Assembly: GCA_900756555.1 (NCBI GenBank)
Contig: CAAEKP010000013.1
Location: 1-7,179, forward strand
DNA from: Peptococcaceae bacterium
GTDB lineage: Bacteria > Bacillota > Peptococcia > Peptococcales > Peptococcaceae
Length of the DNA: 7,179 nt
Direction: 5' to 3'
Made by a program: the position numbers and the translations under genes
Shown here: positions 5,160 through 7,179 of the stretch, piece after piece
Position numbering within the stretch: the stretch's first letter is position 1
Layout: each line of letters opens with the position of its first letter
Notes under the pieces: model-generated
The model's database searches: none
What the model was told of the DNA's origin: nothing
Seen by the model: only the letters and a program-made list of their open reading frames with translations

Positions 5160-5190
5160 GCACTGTGCAGCGGCATGGTGCTATTTTTTT
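5159..5190 (+). terminator. Terminator of the peptide mRNA
   Basis: AGCACTGTGC (5159-5168) pairs with GCATGGTGCT (5173-5182) over ten positions including two G-U pairs, with loop AGCG. ATTTTTTT (5183-5190) follows. Confidence 0.82.
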
Positions 5191-5208
5191 AGAAAAAAGG
5201 TGTGAAAT

Positions 5209-5276
5209 CATGAAAAGCAGTCAGAATGGCGTTAATCTGGTGAAACAGATTGATGCTGTTCTGACTGCTTTTCATG
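5209..5276. repeat. Long stem-loop next to tRNA-Pro, near-continuous 31-bp stem
   Basis: CATGAAAAGCAGTCAGAA (5209-5226) and its exact reverse complement (5259-5276) give 18 perfect pairs. The inner sequences 5227-5239 and 5246-5258 continue the stem for 13 more positions with four G-U pairs when read on the plus strand, leaving loop GTGAAA (5240-5245). It begins six bases beyond the 3' end of the tRNA on the minus strand. It may be the tRNA transcription terminator, but a T run on that strand comes only about ten bases after the stem, so that role is uncertain. A 23-codon frame with an SD lies exactly within it on the plus strand. Confidence 0.75.
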
Positions 5277-5281
5277 TATAA
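5210..5281 (+). CDS. Doubtful 23-codon ORF inside the long stem-loop
   Basis: This frame reads MKSSQNGVNLVKQIDAVLTA then FHV and stops with TAA at 5279-5281. AAAGGTG (5196-5202) is a plausible SD seven bases before the ATG. The peptide is amphipathic rather than membrane-spanning and I do not recognise it. Because the sequence is a phase-symmetric palindrome, the minus strand encodes a similar peptide, so the frame may be a by-product of the hairpin. No promoter of its own is evident, and the terminator at 5159-5190 lies just upstream. Translation would also have to open a very stable hairpin. Listed because of its SD, at low confidence. Confidence 0.2.
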   Translation: MKSSQNGVNLVKQIDAVLTAFHV

Positions 5282-5282
5282 A

Positions 5283-5356
5283 TCGGGACGACAAGATTTG
5301 AACTTGCTACCTCTGCAACCCCAATGCAGCACTCTACCAAACTGAGCTACGCCCCG
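5283..5356 (-). tRNA. tRNA-Pro(GGG)
   Basis: A complete cloverleaf can be drawn on the minus strand. The acceptor stem is CGGGGCG/CGTCCCG (one G-U), the D stem GCTC/GAGT, and the anticodon stem CTGCA/TGCAG with loop TTGGGGT. A 5-base variable loop and a T arm GCAAG/CTTGT with loop TTCAAAT follow. Positions 34-36 are GGG, reading CCC and CCU proline codons. C1-G72 and A73 are proline identity features. The 74 nt end at the discriminator A; CCA is not encoded and must be added by the nucleotidyltransferase. It has its own promoter. The long hairpin at 5209-5276 follows directly. Confidence 0.95.
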
Positions 5357-5368
5357 ACGTTGAATATT

Positions 5369-5397
5369 ATTGTATGATTTTTTCCGAATCCTGTCAA
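5369..5397 (-). promoter_or_regulatory. Promoter of tRNA-Pro
   Basis: Minus-strand TTGACA (5397-5392), a 17-base spacer and TACAAT (5374-5369) form a near-perfect sigma-A promoter. The predicted start near 5362 gives a leader of only a few bases before the tRNA 5' end. Confidence 0.88.
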
Positions 5398-5436
5398 GGT
5401 ATTTTCGTAAACAAGAAACAGGAAACTGCAATATAG

Positions 5437-5474
5437 AAAAACAGGCACCAGATTTTTTATCCGATGCCTGTTTT
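5437..5474 (-). terminator. Terminator of the penicillin-binding protein gene
   Basis: AAAACAGGCA (5438-5447) and TGCCTGTTTT (5465-5474) form a ten-bp stem with partial pairing inside the loop. On the minus strand it ends in five T residues. It starts 18 bases after the PBP stop codon. A shorter T run exists on the other strand. Confidence 0.8.
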
Positions 5475-5491
5475 GTTATACTATAATGTTT

Positions 5492-7179
5492 TTAGTTTTG
5501 AATGGAAATACTGCCGGAGCGGGCAACTTCGTTCTGCCCATCCATACAGATTACCATATAGGTGTAGGCAGTGCCCACTTCTACGTCGTTGTCGGTGTAG
5601 CTGGTGCCGGTGATGTTGGTGCCTTTGCCAATCTGGGCGCCGTCACGGAACACATAATACTGATAGCTTCCACCGCCTGGTGCAGTCCAGCTCAGAGTTA
5701 CAGCTCCGCTGTTGCTGCTGCCGTTTAAGGAGATATTGCTGGAAACTGATGGTTTCTGTTCCTGCGGCGGGGTTGGCTGATTACTTTCTTCATTGTTGCC
5801 AGAGTTATCGGTATTTCCTGCCGGCGGATTATTTTCCGTCTGGTTGCTGCCGCTGGCTTGCGCCGCGAAGGACATAATACCAGATACGCCTAACTGCTGG
5901 GAAGTTTTTTCATCAATAGCCACCACTTTATAGTAGTTGGTTGTGCCGCTTACTGGTGCGCTGTCAGTGTAGCTGGTTGCTGTAGTGGCATCCAGAGTGT
6001 CACCATCGCTGAAATCAGCGGAGGTGGAGCGATGCAGCATATAAACTACATTTTCACCCTGCACCGGTGTCCATTGCAGCTGTACAGATTGCAGATTATG
6101 GCTGGCATCATACTGTCCGTTGCCAGATAAGGTGATAACAGGCGCTGCACCGCCGCTGTGTACTTCACATTCGCTGCGATATTCCAGAGAAGCATCGGCT
6201 GGAACTGCGCCTTCGATTGGCACCCAAGGTTCATGCCGTTTTAACGCCATTCTGGTTTCAGCAGGACCTGGACAAGCCGCGCTCATTTTCTGACCGGATA
6301 CTGGACAAACTTCAACAGGTACCCACACATCAGAAACCTGTTTTGGCACATGTTTGCTGTTAAACAATTCTGTTTTGATATATTCTGCCGGGGTAGCGCT
6401 GCTTGGAAGCATACCGGATTTGGTGTCGATGGATACGCTGGTAATGCCGGCTGGTGCTGTAAAGTTTTCCGCAGGCAGCCCCTGATGAATCTGATTCATA
6501 ACTTTGCTGAAGATAGGTGCGCAGATGGTACCGCCGAAAGCATTGTTGCCCAGTTTTTTCGGTGTATCATAGCCCATCCACACAACGCCCACATACTGTT
6601 TGGTATAACCAGAGAACCATACGTCTTTGTTATCGGAGGTTGTCCCTGTTTTACCAGCGGTCTGATGACCGTTTACTTTTGCTTTGGAACCTGTACCGCT
6701 GCTGGCAGCGTCCATCAGACAACTGGTCAGCAGATAAGCGCTCTGTTCACTCATAACCGGCTGTTTACTGGTTTTGTGTTCCCAGATTACCTTGCCTTTT
6801 TTGTCGGTAATTTTAGTGATAGCATAAGGTTCAATATAAACACCGTTGTTGGCAAAGGTGCCATAGGCGCCCGCCATTTCCAGAGGGGATACCCCAGTGG
6901 TCAGCCCGCCCAATGCGGTGGACAGGTTGCGGTCGGTGTTGGTCAGTTTGGAGAAGCCTAAACTTTTTGCAAATTTGTAGCAGGCATCAATACCGGTCAT
7001 TTCCATAGTTTTGACAGCCACTACGTTCAAAGAAGATGTAATCCCTTTGCGGATGGTAACCAGACCATTATAAGTACGGTTGCTGTTTTTAAATACATGA
7101 CCGTTATAATTTTTTGCGGCCAGGGCCAGTTCCTCGTCGGCCGAGGAAATGGCCGCGATCACGGCGTTGGCCTGCGATG
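5492..7179 (-). CDS. Class A penicillin-binding protein, C-terminal part, with FnIII-like tail (partial)
   Basis: The gene runs off the right edge; the frame stays open to 7179 and GTG 7162 is only an internal codon. Visible first is the second half of a transpeptidase domain: KNYNG (about 7114-7100), GLVTIRKGITSSLNVVAVKT with the S-x-N motif SLN at 7033-7025, TALGGLTTGVSPLEMAGAYG, and the K-T-G motif in AGKTGTT at 6652-6644. The active-site S-x-x-K and any glycosyltransferase domain would lie upstream, outside the window. The enzyme crosslinks peptidoglycan outside the cytoplasmic membrane. After a hinge with three cysteines (CPVSG, CPGP, ECEV) comes an FnIII-like domain (about 6140-5855). 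A Pro/Asn/Gln-rich linker follows (about 5850-5750), then a second FnIII-like domain to the stop at 5492. Such tails probably contact the cell wall or partners; that is inferred. Composition changes abruptly at about 7115-7179. Confidence 0.9.
   Translation of the reverse strand, partial: SQANAVIAAISSADEELALAAKNYNGHVFKNSNRTYNGLVTIRKGITSSLNVVAVKTMEMTGIDACYKFAKSLGFSKLTNTDRNLSTALGGLTTGVSPLEMAGAYGTFANNGVYIEPYAITKITDKKGKVIWEHKTSKQPVMSEQSAYLLTSCLMDAASSGTGSKAKVNGHQTAGKTGTTSDNKDVWFSGYTKQYVGVVWMGYDTPKKLGNNAFGGTICAPIFSKVMNQIHQGLPAENFTAPAGITSVSIDTKSGMLPSSATPAEYIKTELFNSKHVPKQVSDVWVPVEVCPVSGQKMSAACPGPAETRMALKRHEPWVPIEGAVPADASLEYRSECEVHSGGAAPVITLSGNGQYDASHNLQSVQLQWTPVQGENVVYMLHRSTSADFSDGDTLDATTATSYTDSAPVSGTTNYYKVVAIDEKTSQQLGVSGIMSFAAQASGSNQTENNPPAGNTDNSGNNEESNQPTPPQEQKPSVSSNISLNGSSNSGAVTLSWTAPGGGSYQYYVFRDGAQIGKGTNITGTSYTDNDVEVGTAYTYMVICMDGQNEVARSGSISIQN

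Noticed and set aside
5189..5431. 80-codon minus-strand frame containing GVAQFGRVLHWGCRGSKFKS
   Set aside because: This is the translation of the tRNA-Pro gene and its flanks, a well-known false gene pattern; it has no SD and covers the promoter, tRNA and hairpin.
6350..6961. 203-codon plus-strand frame opposite the PBP gene
   Set aside because: It is a shadow of the PBP coding sequence, with no family resemblance and no SD I could support.
1..7179. CRISPR array, insertion sequence or prophage
   Set aside because: I see no regularly spaced repeats, no transposase or integrase frame, and no phage structural gene in the window.

Overview
The window looks like a piece of a low-to-moderate GC Firmicutes chromosome, probably a gut anaerobe. 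I lean towards Negativicutes, but that is an inference from general gene style and not from a marker gene. Supporting signs are strong AGGAG/AGGTG-type ribosome binding sites, sigma-A-type promoters, a tRNA without an encoded CCA, an HxlR regulator and a Hol_Tox-type peptide gene.

Layout, left to right. (1) The 3' end of an unrecognised GC-rich gene (1-322, +) converges on a Crp/Fnr-family regulator (325-951, -) with two bases between the stop codons. (2) The regulator is divergent from a SLC13/DASS-like membrane transporter (1097-2548, +). The intergenic region holds a perfect ATAACA-N2-TGTTAT palindrome placed where a class II Crp/Fnr activator would bind. (3) A strong bidirectional terminator separates the transporter from two minus-strand genes, an HxlR regulator (2622-2960) and a PhnB-like VOC protein (3051-3476). 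Each has its own convincing promoter. (4) queA (3649-4689, +) makes the tRNA-modifying enzyme of queuosine synthesis. (5) 4829-5190 is a compact locus that reads as a complete type I toxin-antitoxin module: a 28-residue hydrophobic peptide gene with promoter, strong SD and terminator, plus a convergent antisense RNA of about 87 nt with its own promoter and terminator. The 5' leader of the toxin mRNA and its 3' end carry long complementary arms, so the antisense RNA begins with nearly the same sequence as the toxin leader. (6) A near-continuous 31-bp stem-loop (5209-5276) lies next to a tRNA-Pro(GGG) gene (5283-5356, -) with a consensus promoter. (7) The C-terminal part of a class A penicillin-binding protein (5492-7179, -) carries two FnIII-like domains after its transpeptidase domain and runs off the window edge. 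Composition changes sharply in its last 60-odd bases.

Functionally, the regulator and transporter form a likely regulator-target pair. The HxlR/VOC genes may respond to reactive electrophiles or oxidants. queA and the PBP are housekeeping genes. The most interesting part is the small-peptide/antisense locus with its inverted, diverged leader duplication and the neighbouring long hairpin.
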